From contig DGWX01000018.1 of NCBI GenBank assembly GCA_002395405.1, positions 4,381 to 18,133 of the forward strand: a DNA stretch of 13,753 nucleotides. Reading direction: 5' to 3'. This DNA comes from Christensenella sp. UBA4247. Lineage in GTDB: Bacteria > Bacillota > Clostridia > Christensenellales > CAG-1252. Of this stretch, positions 13,467 through 13,753 are shown in pieces. The notes under the pieces are model-generated. The model saw nothing but the letters and a program-made list of their open reading frames with translations. It made no database searches and was not told the DNA's origin. Position 1 is the first letter of the stretch; every line of letters begins with the position of its first letter. The position numbers and the translations under genes are program-made.

Positions 13467-13753
13467 ATGAACAGTTACGATATCATTATCAAACCGATCT
13501 TATCCGAAAAGAGTTTCAGCGGCATTCAAATGAAGAGATACACCTTCAAAGTTGCGAAGAACGCGACGAAGGTCGATATCAAGAGAGCGGTTGAAGAAGT
13601 GTTCGGAGTGGAAGTTGAGAAAGTAAACACGGTAAACGTGCAAGGCAAGATCAAAAGGCGCGGCGCGACGGAAGGCAAGAGACCGGATTACAAGAAAGCG
13701 ATCGTGCAGCTCACCGAGTCGAGTAAGAGCATCGAGTTCTTCGACAGTTTGAC
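13467..13753 (+). CDS. rplW: 50S ribosomal protein L23, 3' end cut by window edge
   Basis: This gene runs off the window: 95 codons plus 2 bases are visible and only a few residues should be missing compared with the usual 95-100. The start reads M-N-S-Y-D-I-I-I-K-P-I-L-S-E-K-S, the classic L23 opening. The middle has Y-T-F-K-V-A-K-N-A-T-K and F-G-V-E-V-E-K-V-N-T, followed by the K-R-R-G loop. L23 lies at the peptide exit and docks trigger factor and the signal recognition particle. The AGGAGG ribosome binding site (13455-13460) overlaps the rplD stop, so the two are closely coupled. Confidence 0.97.
   Translation, partial: MNSYDIIIKPILSEKSFSGIQMKRYTFKVAKNATKVDIKRAVEEVFGVEVEKVNTVNVQGKIKRRGATEGKRPDYKKAIVQLTESSKSIEFFDSL

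Noticed and set aside
1..13753. Frequent GATC/CGATCG-type words through the window
   Set aside because: They are mostly GCG-ATC and GAT-CGC codon pairs in genes and appear to reflect codon choice. A count against a codon-preserving shuffle would be needed to claim a motif.

Overview
The window looks like a chromosomal stretch of an uncultured Clostridia-type Bacillota. Evidence for this is the S10-L3-L4-L23 ribosomal operon, strong AGGAGG-type ribosome binding sites, sigma-A promoters close to consensus, intrinsic hairpin/T-run terminators, and surface proteins with InlB B-repeats and a DUF6273-like domain. I would guess a Christensenellales/Borkfalkiaceae-like lineage; that assignment is inference from style, not from a search. 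No rRNA, tRNA, CRISPR array, insertion sequence or phage gene was seen.

Layout, left to right. (1) Positions 1-1277 (+): the 3' part of a VUT/YhhQ-type membrane transporter gene overlaps by ATGA a short-chain dehydrogenase gene. A bidirectional terminator (1297-1326) closes it. (2) 1328-1636 (-): a stand-alone TfoX N-domain protein with its own promoter. (3) 1782-3747 (-): a glycosyltransferase (GT4) and a PlsC-type acyltransferase, 4 bp apart, probably a glycolipid or anchor-lipid pair. (4) 3955-4557 (+): a divergently transcribed XRE regulator with four membrane segments, whose predicted transcript is leaderless. A set of interleaved inverted repeats lies between the two divergent units. 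(5) 4664-4696: a second bidirectional terminator. (6) 4724-11329 (-): three genes read leftward. First is an anchored surface protein with InlB B-repeats plus a DUF6273-like domain. Next, 21 bp on, comes a 1368-residue membrane-anchored protein with two metallophosphoesterase domains. Last is a YhhN-type lysoplasmalogenase with its own promoter. (7) 11330-11846: a divergent control region with two strong promoters and several hairpins. (8) 11847 to the end (+): rpsJ, rplC, rplD and partial rplW behind a perfect TTGACA-17-TATAAT promoter and a structured leader of about 195 nt.

Likely themes: the middle of the window is about the cell envelope (glycosyltransferase, acyltransferase, lysoplasmalogenase, surface phosphoesterase, surface repeat protein). 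The least ordinary items are the tandem double metallophosphoesterase ectoenzyme paired with the InlB-repeat/DUF6273 surface protein, the mRNA of that pair opening with a hairpin that abuts its ribosome binding site, the structured S10-operon leader, and the leaderless membrane-bound XRE regulator beside a lipid operon.
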